In this document: in pieces, positions 43,172-52,039 of the stretch
Position numbering within the stretch: position 1 is the stretch's first letter
How the letters are laid out: every line of letters begins with the position of its first letter
Assembly (NCBI RefSeq): GCF_000285515.1
Contig: NZ_HE610959.1
Coordinates: 704,456 to 768,455 of the forward strand
Direction of reading: 5' to 3'
Source of the DNA: Paenibacillus senegalensis JC66
Lineage (GTDB): Bacteria > Bacillota > Bacilli > Paenibacillales > NBRC-103111
DNA: 64,000 nucleotides
The notes under the pieces: model-generated
Seen by the model: the letters and a program-made list of their open reading frames with translations, nothing else
What the model was told of the DNA's origin: nothing
Databases searched by the model: none
Program-made: the position numbers and the translations under genes

Positions 43172-44071
43172 ATGATTCCAATGTATCCTTACTACAGTCA
43201 AGAAACGAAGTGCCAGCAAGTGCCTATTACGTTCCCGCCCCAACATCAAGAGCAGCAGCCCGGCCTGGAATATAAAATGAATCCTCTGCCGATCTTCGAC
43301 AACCCTGATTATAAAGGGAGCGGGGAATTAGCCGGAAAAGTAGCGATCATTACAGGCGGGGACAGCGGAATTGGGCGGGCCGTCGCCATCGGGTTCGCCA
43401 AGGAAGGGGCGGATGTAGCTATTGCCTTTTTATACGAACGTGAAGACGCATCCGTAACGAAGCAGATGGTGGAGCAGCTCGGCCGCCGCTGTTTGCTGAT
43501 CGAGGGCGATTTGCGCCGCCCGGAGTTCTCTTCCGAAGTCGTCCGCAAAACGCTGGAATGTTACGGAAAGGTTCACATAGTAGTGCTGAACCAAGGGGTG
43601 CAATTTCCACAGGATAACATACTGAATATTTCCGATGAACAGCTGGAGGATACATATCGCACCAACATTTTTCCGCATTTTTATATGACAAAAGCAGCGC
43701 TACCTTATCTTAAACCAGGCAGCACGATCATCAGTACGGCATCGGTTACTGCTTATGCAGGGGCGCCGCTGCTCATCGATTATTCCTCCACTAAAGGGGC
43801 CATCGTATCGTTCACCCGCTCCTTAGCACTCCAGCTTGTGAATCGCGGCATCCGGGTCAATGCTGTTGCGCCTGGGCCGATTTGGACACCGCTCATTGTT
43901 TCCAGCTATTCTGCGGAATATGTGAAGACATTTGGTTTAGAAACACCGATGCGGCGAGCCGGGCAGCCGTTTGAATTAGCTCCCGCCTATATTTATCTGG
44001 CTTCGGAAGATTCATCGTTTGTAACTGGCCAAGTGCTGCATGTCAACGGCGGTATTATGACGGAGACCTAA
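43172..44071 (+). CDS. SDR-family oxidoreductase, YhdF/GSP39-like
   Basis: 299 residues from the ATG at 43172 with GGGAGGT 7 bases before. The N-terminal 45-residue extension is rich in Gln, Pro and Tyr (Y-P-Y-Y-S-Q, P-P-Q-H-Q-E-Q-Q-P-G) and contains the M-N-P-x-P-x-F-D-N-P-D-Y-K-G-S-G-E-L motif of the general-stress SDR subgroup. Rossmann motif T-G-G-D-S-G-I-G-R-A-V-A and catalytic Y-S-S-T-K are intact. A cytoplasmic NAD(P)H dehydrogenase probably linked to stress or sporulation; substrate unknown. Confidence 0.9.
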   Translation: MIPMYPYYSQETKCQQVPITFPPQHQEQQPGLEYKMNPLPIFDNPDYKGSGELAGKVAIITGGDSGIGRAVAIGFAKEGADVAIAFLYEREDASVTKQMVEQLGRRCLLIEGDLRRPEFSSEVVRKTLECYGKVHIVVLNQGVQFPQDNILNISDEQLEDTYRTNIFPHFYMTKAALPYLKPGSTIISTASVTAYAGAPLLIDYSSTKGAIVSFTRSLALQLVNRGIRVNAVAPGPIWTPLIVSSYSAEYVKTFGLETPMRRAGQPFELAPAYIYLASEDSSFVTGQVLHVNGGIMTET

Positions 44072-44117
44072 AAAAGTAAAGATTGTATTCGGCGGCGCAT
44101 AAAATCGAAAATCAAGG

Positions 44118-44162
44118 CTAAAGTCTGCACCGCGGCCTCATACATAAGCGCTTTAGCTTGTT
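44118..44162. terminator. Hairpin between convergent SDR and nitronate monooxygenase genes
   Basis: AAGGCTAAAG and CTTTAGCTT can pair across a 25-base loop. No long T-run follows, so this is only a possible terminator. Confidence 0.35.
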
Positions 44163-44164
44163 TA

Positions 44165-45247
44165 TTACATTCCTGAATAGTGGAATTTGTTATTTACAAG
44201 AGCCTCTGCCTGTTCAATGGTCTGTGCAATGATTGCCGCCGCAGGCTGGGCGTTGGCCAATCTAAGCCCCTGCCCCGCCCAAAGAGACATATATTCGGGA
44301 TCATTTGCTTTTGCAGCTGCCTGCCGGATGTCTCGCGTCAATGCATTTTGTATAGGGTAGTCCGGAATTTGCCCGGGATATTGATGCATGTCACTCATAA
44401 ATGCTGTGCGAATGCCTCTTGCCTCTTTTCCCGAGTAAGCCCGTGTAATTTCAGTGGAGTCCTCACTTGAGGTCAGGATCTTCTGTTTGTGCATTGCATG
44501 TGCGCCGCTCTCCGGACACACCAGAAATGCAGTGCCCATCTGTACCGCACCTGCCCCTAATGCCAGGCTTGCGACAAGCCCTCTTCCATCCATGATGCCA
44601 CCCGACGCAATAACCGGTATCGACACTTGATCTGCAACCTGTGGAACAAGAGCTATCGTGCCAATTAGTGATTCGGAAACCTCTTTTAGAAATGTGCCTC
44701 GGTGGCCTCCTGCTTCATATCCCTGAGCCACAATTGCATCTACACCGGCCCCTTCCAGCAGCTCAGCTTCTGCAACTGTTGTTGCCGTCCCTATTACAAC
44801 TGTATCAAGCTGTTTCATGGCGTGGATTACGTCTTGTGGCGGTATACCAAAGGTGAAACTAAAAACCGGGATCTTCTCTTCAAGCAATACTTGAACCTGC
44901 TCCTCAAAAGACTCGGAAAAATCCGGGGTTGACGGGTTTGGAGCAATTCCAAATTGGACGCGGTACGTAGTGAGATAATCCGTCATTTGAACAACTGCAT
45001 CTTCCGATCCATCCGGTTGCTCAGGAACAAACAAGTTTACACCGAAGGGCTTGTCTGTAAGCTCTCTGATCTTTCGCACCGTGCTGCGGAGCTGTTCCGG
45101 CGTTAAGTATCCGGCTCCCAGATTGCCTAGTCCTCCGGCATTTGAAACTGCTGCCACTAGCTCAGGCGTTGTAGGTCCGCCTGCCATCGGCGCTTGGAAT
45201 ATGGGGTACCGAATTTTTAGCGTGCGTGTTAACTTAGTTTCAAACAT
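44165..45247 (-). CDS. Nitronate monooxygenase (2-nitropropane dioxygenase family)
   Basis: 360 residues from the ATG at 45247, which has GAGGAGG 9 bases upstream; the frame is open to 45355 but runs through a terminator hairpin. FMN-binding TIM barrel with Q-A-P-M-A-G-G near the N-terminus, G-N-L-G-A-G, Q-G-Y-E-A-G-G-H-R-G-T (containing the conserved His), A-S-G-G-I-M-D-G-R and L-G-A-G-A-V-Q-M-G-T-A-F. Class I members oxidise propionate 3-nitronate and protect respiration. Monocistronic, with a hairpin in its leader. Confidence 0.9.
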   Translation of the reverse strand: MFETKLTRTLKIRYPIFQAPMAGGPTTPELVAAVSNAGGLGNLGAGYLTPEQLRSTVRKIRELTDKPFGVNLFVPEQPDGSEDAVVQMTDYLTTYRVQFGIAPNPSTPDFSESFEEQVQVLLEEKIPVFSFTFGIPPQDVIHAMKQLDTVVIGTATTVAEAELLEGAGVDAIVAQGYEAGGHRGTFLKEVSESLIGTIALVPQVADQVSIPVIASGGIMDGRGLVASLALGAGAVQMGTAFLVCPESGAHAMHKQKILTSSEDSTEITRAYSGKEARGIRTAFMSDMHQYPGQIPDYPIQNALTRDIRQAAAKANDPEYMSLWAGQGLRLANAQPAAAIIAQTIEQAEALVNNKFHYSGM

Positions 45248-45314
45248 TAGACATTGCCTCCTCAAGAAGAAGTATAGAAGCGTTAATTGAAAGCCTACAC
45301 AGTTACATAAACAT

Positions 45315-45352
45315 AAAAAATCCTCCTGGTCCATCTCTAAGGAGGATTTTTT
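45315..45352 (-). terminator. Perfect 12-bp intrinsic terminator in the leader of the monooxygenase gene
   Basis: AAAAAATCCTCC and GGAGGATTTTTT flank a 14-base loop. On the minus strand it lies 68 bases before the monooxygenase start with no gene end to its right that it could serve, so it may act as an attenuator. One arm contains an anti-ribosome-binding-site-like TCCTCC. Confidence 0.7.
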
Positions 45353-45473
45353 CATAGCTCCATAGCTTCACTATCCTCTATAAGGGTAAGTCCCGTTATA
45401 AATTTCTCCTTTTCAGTTAAGGCCAAGGGGGATAAACTGCACTTATTCGTCAAAAAAAGTGTACAAATTCCCA

Positions 45474-45524
45474 TTGCACGATAGATTTAGCATGTATATA
45501 ATGTGTATATAGTATATATACATT
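45474..45524 (+). promoter_or_regulatory. Sigma-A promoter with YtrA-type operator for the second GntR/ABC module
   Basis: TTGCAC (45474-45479) and TATAAT (45497-45502) are 17 bases apart. An inverted repeat AATGTGTATA - 5 - TATATACATT (45500-45524, one mismatch) overlaps the -10 and start site. Its GTGTAT core equals the operator of the first module at 10446-10468. The remainder of 45248-45651 shows no gene. Confidence 0.75.
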
Positions 45525-45651
45525 ATATAAGGACTCCAGGAACTTCATGTGAATAGCTTTTCAATGAGAAGCTATGAATGGTTCACCTGCTGCTCTAATC
45601 TGAGGATTTGAAATTTTTAAAAAATAATAAGTGAGGAAGGAGTGGGCTCAA

Positions 45652-45957
45652 ATGTCGAACACGGAAAAACCGATTCGTACGAATCGAGTAAATCGTTTGA
45701 TGATCAGTATTGGCATATTTTTAGTCGTTCAATTGATTTTTATGTTGATTGATGGAACTCCTCTGGAGCCTAATATAAACGATAGCGGAAATTTGCTTCC
45801 CAGGATAGCGAGAGGGATTTTGGATTCGAAATTATTCACAGAATGGATTACTCCTTATTCCTTTTCGTTTTTTAATCTGTGCATGACCATTCATCTAGCA
45901 GTGATACTGATTCAGATAGTATGGGAAATCAAATTAAGTGCGACTTCTAAAAAATAA
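45652..45957 (+). CDS. Small two-helix membrane protein heading a GntR/ABC operon
   Basis: 101 residues from the ATG at 45652, with AAGGAG 9 bases before it. Two membrane segments: M-I-S-I-G-I-F-L-V-V-Q-L-I-F-M-L-I near the start and F-F-N-L-C-M-T-I-H-L-A-V-I-L-I near the end, joined by a polar outer loop. No family recognised. It is the first gene after the operator-bearing promoter and 15 bases before the GntR gene, so it is probably a sensor or accessory part of the ABC system. Confidence 0.7.
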   Translation: MSNTEKPIRTNRVNRLMISIGIFLVVQLIFMLIDGTPLEPNINDSGNLLPRIARGILDSKLFTEWITPYSFSFFNLCMTIHLAVILIQIVWEIKLSATSKK

Positions 45958-45972
45958 AGAAGAGGGATGGGC

Positions 45973-46344
45973 ATGCAGATCATTATTTCCAACAGTTCCA
46001 AGGAGCCGATCTATGAACAAATCACGAATCAGATTAAAGCGTCCATTCTGGCTGGTGAACTGCAGGAGGGGACCGCTCTGCCTTCCATACGTCAGCTCGC
46101 TAAAGATTTGCATATTAGTGTCATAACGACGAAACGAGCTTATGAGGAATTGGAGAAGGCTGGCTTTATCTATTCGATTGTCGGGAAAGGTTCCTTTGTC
46201 GCAGAGCAAAATCTGGAGGTCATGAGAGAGAAGAAGCTGAAGGTCATTGAGGAGCAGTTGAACGCGGTCATAACGAATAGCAGAGAAATCGGTTTATCCC
46301 TTGAAGATCTGCAGCAATTGATGAAGTTTTTATACGAGGAGTGA
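45973..46344 (+). CDS. GntR-family regulator, YtrA subfamily (second copy)
   Basis: 123 residues. The start is taken at the second ATG (GAAGAGGG 6 bases upstream); one at 45967 is also possible. It begins Q-I-I-I-S-N-S-S-K-E-P-I-Y-E-Q-I and has L-P-S-I-R-Q-L-A-K-D-L and G-K-G-S-F-V-A, closely similar to the GntR protein at 10046-10426. Probably represses its own operon at the AATGTGTATA inverted repeat. Confidence 0.92.
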   Translation: MQIIISNSSKEPIYEQITNQIKASILAGELQEGTALPSIRQLAKDLHISVITTKRAYEELEKAGFIYSIVGKGSFVAEQNLEVMREKKLKVIEEQLNAVITNSREIGLSLEDLQQLMKFLYEE

Positions 46345-46348
46345 AACC

Positions 46349-47215
46349 ATGGAAAATGTCGTTGAATTCAAGAATGTTATGAAAAATTTCAAAGGCTTCT
46401 CCGTTAACAATATGGATTTGCAAGTGAAGCAAGGCTTTGTAACAGGATTCATCGGCGCCAATGGTGCAGGTAAATCAACAACGATAAAATTAATGATGAA
46501 TCTGTTGCGACCGGATGCCGGAGAGATCAAGCTGTTCGGGCTGGACTACAAGACGCATGAGAAGGCGATCAAGGAACGAATAGGGTTCGTATACGACGGC
46601 AATGTATTTTTTGAAGGATTGAACCTAAAAGATATAAAGCGCATTGTTGGCCCCGCGTATAAACGTTGGGACGATGCATTATTTTATCGATATGTGGAAC
46701 AATTTAATTTGCCGCTGAATAAAGCGATCAGAACTTTCTCAAAAGGGATGCAGATGAAGGCTTCCTTAGCGATTGCCCTGTCTCATCACGCGGAGTTGAT
46801 TATTATGGATGAGCCGACAGCAGGCCTCGATCCCATCTTCAGACGGGAGCTGCTTGATTTATTGCAGGAATTGATGCTTGACGGCAGCCGCACGATTTTC
46901 TTCTCTACGCATATTACAACAGACCTGGATCGCATTGCCGATTATATCGCCTTTATCAAGAATGGAGAATTAGTATTTAATCAGTCTATCCATGAAGTAG
47001 CGGAAAATTATGCGCTTGTTAAAGGAGGAACCGATCTTCTGGATCGGGACACCGAGCAGGTTTTCCTGCATATTCGCCGTACACCAACCGGTTTTGAAGC
47101 GTTAACGGACAATCGCTCCAATGTTAAGAGCCTATTCGGCAATCATGTCCTGATGGAGCAGGCCTCATTGGAAGATATTATGTATCATTTAAAGGGGGAT
47201 GTGCAGCATGTTTAA
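46349..47215 (+). CDS. ABC transporter ATP-binding protein (YtrB/BcrA type, second copy)
   Basis: 288 residues with Walker A G-A-N-G-A-G-K-S-T-T-I-K, signature F-S-K-G-M, Walker B L-I-I-M-D-E-P-T-A-G-L-D and a C-terminal extension with A-S-L-E-D-I-M-Y-H-L, parallel to I-E-D-I-M-L-S-Y in the copy at 9201-10049. It starts 4 bases after the GntR stop and overlaps the permease. It drives the exporter encoded by this operon. Confidence 0.92.
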   Translation: MENVVEFKNVMKNFKGFSVNNMDLQVKQGFVTGFIGANGAGKSTTIKLMMNLLRPDAGEIKLFGLDYKTHEKAIKERIGFVYDGNVFFEGLNLKDIKRIVGPAYKRWDDALFYRYVEQFNLPLNKAIRTFSKGMQMKASLAIALSHHAELIIMDEPTAGLDPIFRRELLDLLQELMLDGSRTIFFSTHITTDLDRIADYIAFIKNGELVFNQSIHEVAENYALVKGGTDLLDRDTEQVFLHIRRTPTGFEALTDNRSNVKSLFGNHVLMEQASLEDIMYHLKGDVQHV

Positions 47216-47813
47216 TCTGATTATCCGGGACATCATCCTGCAGAAGAAACAGCTGATGATCTTTATCCCTTATATCCTGTTCTTTATTCTGATGGGCAGT
47301 CCGCCAATTCTGACTTTTCTGGTGGCCTGTATCTTTATTCCGTTCAATGCTTACGCTTACGATGAAAAAGCGGAGACCAATATTTTGTTGAATTCTCTGC
47401 CGTATACGCGAACAGAGATTATCGCTTCCCGGTATTTGGGCGCCATCTTATATATGGCGGTCTCTATCGGCATAACCAGTCTGGCTCTATTAGTATTTAA
47501 CAAAATGTTCACCTGGACGGATATAGCTATTGCGGTCGGATTATTCCTGTTATTTGCCTCGTTAACGTTCCCGTTGTTCCAGATCCTTAAACCGGGCTAC
47601 ATTTCCACCGTTGTCCTTATGGGTTTTATTCTCACTTCGCTCGGTTTTCTGCGGATGTCCCGTCACCTGCCCGAATATGCAGCAGCCATTTCGGAGTTTA
47701 TGGATACATTTTCCGACCCGGTTCTATATACGGGAGCTGCAGTTGTGGTTATGGCCGTCTATGCTGTTTCTTGGGGGGTTACCACGATCATTTACCAGCG
47801 AAAGGCTTTTTAA
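47208..47813 (+). CDS. ABC-2 type transporter permease (second copy)
   Basis: 201 residues from the ATG at 47208 (GGGGGA 8 bases before), overlapping the ATPase gene by 8 bases. Six predicted helices; segments A-E-T-N-I-L-L-N-S-L-P-Y-T-R and Y-L-G-A-I-L-Y match ABC-2 permeases related to that at 8551-9204 (there Y-T-R-T-A-L-V-A-A-K-Y-L). Last gene of the operon; a GCCCGAGG/CCTCGGGC hairpin follows at about 47829-47871. Confidence 0.85.
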   Translation: MFNLIIRDIILQKKQLMIFIPYILFFILMGSPPILTFLVACIFIPFNAYAYDEKAETNILLNSLPYTRTEIIASRYLGAILYMAVSIGITSLALLVFNKMFTWTDIAIAVGLFLLFASLTFPLFQILKPGYISTVVLMGFILTSLGFLRMSRHLPEYAAAISEFMDTFSDPVLYTGAAVVVMAVYAVSWGVTTIIYQRKAF

Positions 47814-47945
47814 AAGCAGGGTATATTGCCCGAGGTTAACGGTTCACCGATCGACCTAGCTGCCTCGGGCCCGCTGCTTGGGGGTTGCTTATTCTAACTA
47901 TCAGACTGCAACGGCCACTTTCCGGACAGTCCCTTTTTTGTGTTA

Positions 47946-47982
47946 TATAAAAAGAGAACGCCCAATTGCGGGACGCTCTCTT
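47946..47982 (-). terminator. Intrinsic terminator of the VOC gene
   Basis: AAGAGAACG and CGCTCTCTT flank CCC/GGG and a short loop, followed on the minus strand by TTTTTATAT. It ends the minus-strand VOC gene and may also end the ABC operon. Confidence 0.65.
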
Positions 47983-48036
47983 GGATATTCACGTGATCAT
48001 ATTGAAACTTAGAAAACCCGATTTTAGAATAAGTTA

Positions 48037-48498
48037 CTATATACCGGAAATAACTTTATCAAGGAACTTGTCTGCGTCCCTATTGAATTTCCAGGATACT
48101 CCAAATTTATCAATCAGCATTCCAAAGCACGAAGACCAAGGTGTATGGGATAACGGCATTATAACATGGCCGCCAACAGACAAATTATTGAAGTATTCCC
48201 CCAGTTGATGTTTATCATCGATGACTAGACTAATCCATACATTGTTTCCTTTCACTACCTCTCCCGTCACCGACTTCATGGAAGGCAAAATGTCCGACAT
48301 CATAATTTTCCCGCCTGCAAATTCGATTGAAGATTCCATGATCATAGTTAACTCATTTTCTGGCAGCGGATAGTTAGGATCTTGCGGGAAATCATTAAAT
48401 TTCACTTTTTTTACTTCACTTGCGTGTAAAGCCTGCGCATAAAATTCAATCGCTTGTTCTGCAATTCCATCAAAGTTCAAATAGGCAATAGCTGACAT
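48037..48498 (-). CDS. VOC-family protein, PhnB-like
   Basis: 153 residues. Paired beta-alpha-beta-beta-beta modules of the vicinal-oxygen-chelate fold: I-A-Y-L-N-F-D-G-I-A-E-Q-A-I-E-F-Y, then I-E-F-A-G-G-K-I-M-M-S-D and D-K-F-G-V-S-W-K-F-N near the C-terminus. This is the PhnB/3-demethylubiquinone-methyltransferase-like group, whose members bind small ligands. AAAGGAGG precedes the start. Divergent from a WYL regulator that probably controls it. Confidence 0.85.
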   Translation of the reverse strand: MSAIAYLNFDGIAEQAIEFYAQALHASEVKKVKFNDFPQDPNYPLPENELTMIMESSIEFAGGKIMMSDILPSMKSVTGEVVKGNNVWISLVIDDKHQLGEYFNNLSVGGHVIMPLSHTPWSSCFGMLIDKFGVSWKFNRDADKFLDKVISGI

Positions 48499-48546
48499 AA
48501 GGCAAAACCTCCTTTTTGTGATAGATGTAGTATAATGGACAAAAGA

Positions 48547-48562
48547 TGACAGCTGTCTGTCA
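48547..48562. promoter_or_regulatory. Palindrome TGACAG-4-CTGTCA in the VOC/WYL divergent region
   Basis: A perfect 6-4-6 inverted repeat lies 37 bases before the regulator start and 49 bases from the VOC gene start, next to a TATAAT at 48531-48536. It is the obvious candidate operator for the YafY-type regulator. Confidence 0.45.
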
Positions 48563-48598
48563 CCATTCTTGGATTAAGCAGAAAAAAAGAGGGCGAAC

Positions 48599-49510
48599 AT
48601 GGACAAGGTTGAAAGACTTATTTCTATAATCATGATTTTGCTGAAAAAGAATATCGTTTCTGCAGCGGAATTCGCGCAATTATTTAATGTTTCGAAGAGA
48701 ACTATTCTTCGCGATATGGAAACCCTGAGTTTATCAAACATCCCGATCTATTCTATCCATGGTGTGAATGGCGGTTACAGTATTATGGATGAATATAAGA
48801 TGGATAAACGTCTTCTAAGCAGCTCCGATTTGGAGAACATTTTGACTGCGCTCAGCGGATTGGAACAAATTCTCTTTAGTGAAGAAGTTGAAATGACAAT
48901 CAAAAAAATAGAGGCCATGGTTAGCCCATTGTCACTGAGCAGTTCGATTCAATTGTCATTTTACGATTGGGGAGGTCGTTCTGAGATTTTCCAGACGGTG
49001 AAGACATGTCAAGAATCTATAATCAAGAGACGGTTAGTTTCATTTGATTATATAGATAAAAATGGCACTGCGACGATTAGAATTGTCGAGCCGTATCAGC
49101 TTCATTTTAGCGAAACGAGCTGGTATCTGAAAGGATACTGCTTACATCGTATGGGCTATAGAACGTTTAAGTTATCGCGGATGGATAATCTCAATATGGA
49201 TGAAAAAACATTTAACCCTAGAGAATATTTATTAGAGCAAGAACGCGAAGCGAGTTATCAGCCGCAACTAGTTGCGGTTAAGGCATTGATTGCGCCCAGC
49301 ATAAAAGATCAATTCATCGAAAGGTATGGCCGAAAAAGTATTGAAAAATATAGTGATGAATATTGGTTAGCAACCATTGAGGTCCCCCAAAACAATTCGG
49401 GATTTCAATTTTTGGCAAGCTTCGGCATAAATCTGGCCATTATAGAGCCCGAAACCTATGTTCAGGACTTTCGAAACTATTTAAATAAAATGATCCAGAA
49501 CTATTGCTGA
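48599..49510 (+). CDS. YafY-type HTH/WYL-domain transcriptional regulator
   Basis: 303 residues. N-terminal DeoR/HTH_11 winged helix (V-S-A-A-E-F-A-Q-L-F-N-V-S-K-R-T-I-L-R-D-M), a short linker with G-G-Y, and a central WYL domain with the literal W-Y-L-K-G-Y-C and R-T-F-K-L-S-R-M. A C-terminal WCX extension follows. Binds an unknown ligand, likely regulating the divergent VOC gene and itself. Confidence 0.92.
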   Translation: MDKVERLISIIMILLKKNIVSAAEFAQLFNVSKRTILRDMETLSLSNIPIYSIHGVNGGYSIMDEYKMDKRLLSSSDLENILTALSGLEQILFSEEVEMTIKKIEAMVSPLSLSSSIQLSFYDWGGRSEIFQTVKTCQESIIKRRLVSFDYIDKNGTATIRIVEPYQLHFSETSWYLKGYCLHRMGYRTFKLSRMDNLNMDEKTFNPREYLLEQEREASYQPQLVAVKALIAPSIKDQFIERYGRKSIEKYSDEYWLATIEVPQNNSGFQFLASFGINLAIIEPETYVQDFRNYLNKMIQNYC

Positions 49511-49586
49511 AAAAATTGATTTGCGCTGCCAGCCTTTATGGTAAAGTAAACAAAAAACGACTCATTAGGCGAAAGGAGCAGGGCTT

Positions 49587-50357
49587 GTGAAGGAACGGAT
49601 TCCTGAGATTATTGTTTATATGCAGAAGTCTGTGACTCAAGATATAACCGTGGAAGAAACCGCAAACCATTTTGGTTACAGCAAATATCATTTCAGCCGG
49701 GAATTCAAGCGGCTGACAGGATTTTCAGCAGCCGATTATTTGTCCTCTTTGAAAGTCGAGCATGCCAAGCAAGCCCTGCTTCGCCATGAACATTCAGTTA
49801 CTAATTCCGGATTTGATGCGGGCTATTCCAGCATTGGGACTTTTTCTACCACATTCACCAGGAAAACCGGGCTTTCTCCACGCGAATATAAACAGCAAGT
49901 AGAAGCGCTGTACAGTGTAGCTAAGAAATGCGAAGAAACCCCCACAACCGTCGCCGGCCACAAAGACCCTCCTGCATCGGAAACGAGCCGCTGTCTTATC
50001 TCCGTCCGTTATCCGGAAGGTTATGAAGCCGGAATCACGTTTGTAGGATTATTCAAGAGCCCTATCCCCAATCACCGCCCGGTGGCCGGAGTCGCCCTCT
50101 CCAAAAAGAATTCGCACCTCTTTGAGCATATTCCAGAAGGCGCCTACTATCTGCTTGCTTGTTCCATTGAAAGAACGTTCAATCCGCTGCGTTACTTCGT
50201 GCTGGATGACTGCTTGCGCGGACGTGTGGAGCAGCGGGTCCGTTTTCCCCAGAATCACGGCCAGACCTTTTCTATTTCGCTTCGCGAGGCCCTTCCGGAA
50301 GATCCGCCCATCGTGGTCAATGTACTAAAGCTGCTCGCGGATTCTATAAAAACATAA
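49587..50357 (+). CDS. AraC-family transcriptional regulator
   Basis: 256 residues. It starts with a GTG that has AAAGGAG 8 bases upstream. The double HTH lies at the N-terminus (I-T-V-E-E-T-A-N-H-F-G-Y-S-K-Y-H-F-S-R-E-F-K, then G-F-D-A-G-Y-S-S-I-G-T-F-S-T-T-F-T-R). The remaining 150 residues (P-E-G-Y-E-A-G-I-T-F-V-G-L-F, P-E-G-A-Y-Y-L-L-A) form a compact beta-rich domain that I do not recognise as GyrI-like. It precedes a VOC gene by 109 bases and is probably its activator. Confidence 0.88.
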   Translation: MKERIPEIIVYMQKSVTQDITVEETANHFGYSKYHFSREFKRLTGFSAADYLSSLKVEHAKQALLRHEHSVTNSGFDAGYSSIGTFSTTFTRKTGLSPREYKQQVEALYSVAKKCEETPTTVAGHKDPPASETSRCLISVRYPEGYEAGITFVGLFKSPIPNHRPVAGVALSKKNSHLFEHIPEGAYYLLACSIERTFNPLRYFVLDDCLRGRVEQRVRFPQNHGQTFSISLREALPEDPPIVVNVLKLLADSIKT

Positions 50358-50466
50358 ACCTGCCAGCGATCATCAATTAATTCCGCAAAGAATGAGAAGT
50401 TTTTTGTTCGTTCTTCTGTCAAAATGAGCTTGTACCTCTAATCTTGGACTGAAAGGACTGGAATCC

Positions 50467-50901
50467 ATGGAATTAACAATCACGCCCTACCTCATGCTGG
50501 ATGGGAGGGCGCAAGAAGCCATTCATTTTTACCAGGAGCTCTTTGGCGCGGAAATCATCGGGCAAGAATATTTAAAGGATTGGCCCGGAGAAATGGGGAT
50601 CGAGGTCACACCGGAAAATGAAGGGCGCGTAATGCACGCTCATTTGAAAATCGGTAATTCTGAAATCATGCTGGCCGATTACCTTCCCGGCCAAACTCCT
50701 CAACCCGGTTCATCCATCAACTTGATGATCGTTGTCAAAGAAGCAGAAACCGCAGCAAAACTTTTTTCCCTTTTACTAAACGGCGGAAAGGAAGTCATGC
50801 CGCTCCAGGAAACGGGATTCAGCCCGGCCACCGGCCAAGTCATCGATAAATTCGGGATCGAATGGCAGATTGTAACCGATCAGCCCGATATGGAAAGCTG
50901 A
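50467..50901 (+). CDS. VOC-family protein, PhnB-like
   Basis: 144 residues, the same fold group as the protein at 48037-48498: T-P-Y-L-M-L-D-G-R-A-Q-E-A-I-H-F-Y, then H-A-H-L-K-I-G-N-S-E-I-M-L-A-D and D-K-F-G-I-E-W-Q-I-V. AAAGGA precedes the start. Only loosely similar in sequence to the first VOC protein. The role is unknown; context (AraC regulators and exporters) hints at handling of a small toxic compound. Confidence 0.87.
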   Translation: MELTITPYLMLDGRAQEAIHFYQELFGAEIIGQEYLKDWPGEMGIEVTPENEGRVMHAHLKIGNSEIMLADYLPGQTPQPGSSINLMIVVKEAETAAKLFSLLLNGGKEVMPLQETGFSPATGQVIDKFGIEWQIVTDQPDMES

Positions 50902-50924
50902 TCAACGCGTTGAATGGCACAATT

Positions 50925-50967
50925 AGGCGTTTTGTATGAATTCTCTGAATTCTCATCCAAAACGCCT
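50925..50967 (+). terminator. Hairpin after the second VOC gene
   Basis: AGGCGTTTT and AAAACGCCT pair across a loop that contains two GAATTC sequences. There is no T-run outside the stem, but the stem itself carries T4, so terminator function is plausible. Confidence 0.5.
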
Positions 50968-51028
50968 GCACACCATACGTCAGCGTGCTGACTTTATCTA
51001 CTTGACAGGAGGGACCCTTCTCTCTTCT

Positions 51029-51877
51029 TCATTCATTCTTCTCCTGGATGGGAATCCAGATCTCCGATCGTTCTTCCTTGCTTGCCAAGATTTCAGGACC
51101 ATTTACAAGCTCATAGGAAGAGGAAGGCAGCCATTCGGAATAAATGCGCTGCCAGGATTCCTCCACTTTCGTCCAATCGCCGTCTACTTCGAAAATGACC
51201 CATAATAGCGGAGGAACCTGCAGTTCAGAAAAACCGTGTTTTTCTTTAGTCGTAGCCGCACCTATATACTGATCAAATGTCGCACTGCCTTCCGCATTCT
51301 CCGAATAGTTGACCGATGCATGTACAAGTCCTAAAGGCTCATGATCAGAGATCGATTCGAGCTCTGCTATGGTGGCATCAGGAATCGCTGCAATCATGTC
51401 TTCATAAGCGGGCGTCAGGATTTCGTTCACCATTTCGACATCATATTTTACCCCTGCAATTTTGAACGCTTCTTTTTTGACAATTCGATAATTCATTTCT
51501 ATCCCTCCATTAATCGTTAGTTGGAAGGTCATTCTTGGAAATGCTTTTAGGCTTTGGTTTGAATATCTCACCAATGACGGTTTAATCCCGTGGTAATTTT
51601 GAAAGGCGCGGGAAAAGGAATCCGGAGAATGATAACCGTATTGCATGGCAATATCAATCACTTTTGCATGAGGATCCTTCAACTTTAATGCCGCAACCGT
51701 CAGTCTCCGTCTGCGAATATACTCTGATATTGTAATTCCGGAGAGGAGAGAAAAGAGCCGTTTGAAGTGGTACTCGGAGCAAAAAGCTCTCTTCGCAACT
51801 TCTTTAAGATCAATCGTCCCCTCTAAATGATCTTCAATATAAGTTAATGCTTCGTTCATGCCTTTTAGCATATCCAT
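51029..51877 (-). CDS. AraC-family regulator with GyrI-like effector-binding domain
   Basis: 282 residues from the ATG at 51877 (GGAGG 8 bases before); the frame extends to 51910. N-terminal AraC double HTH (I-D-L-K-E-V-A-K-R-A-F-C-S-E-Y-H-F-K-R-L-F and A-M-Q-Y-G-Y-H-S-P-D-S-F-S-R-A-F), then a GyrI/SoxS-Rob-like domain (I-A-G-V-K-Y, F-D-Q-Y-I-G-A, W-Q-R-I-Y-S-E-W-L-P-S-S-S-Y-E, I-W-I-P-I). This architecture is typical of multidrug-responsive activators in Bacillales. Target not evident; convergent with the VOC gene. Confidence 0.92.
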   Translation of the reverse strand: MDMLKGMNEALTYIEDHLEGTIDLKEVAKRAFCSEYHFKRLFSLLSGITISEYIRRRRLTVAALKLKDPHAKVIDIAMQYGYHSPDSFSRAFQNYHGIKPSLVRYSNQSLKAFPRMTFQLTINGGIEMNYRIVKKEAFKIAGVKYDVEMVNEILTPAYEDMIAAIPDATIAELESISDHEPLGLVHASVNYSENAEGSATFDQYIGAATTKEKHGFSELQVPPLLWVIFEVDGDWTKVEESWQRIYSEWLPSSSYELVNGPEILASKEERSEIWIPIQEKNE

Positions 51878-52039
51878 GATTGATTCTTCCTCCCATCCGT
51901 AATATATCAAGGTGAACGAATGAATTCCCGACTATTTCTGCCCGATTCTGTCGGTTCAAAATTTACAAACAGATTCCTCTTCCAAATTGTCCATCTTGCG
52001 GGTCATAGTCGGGTGGGCATGCTGACCGGCCTTCAAAGA

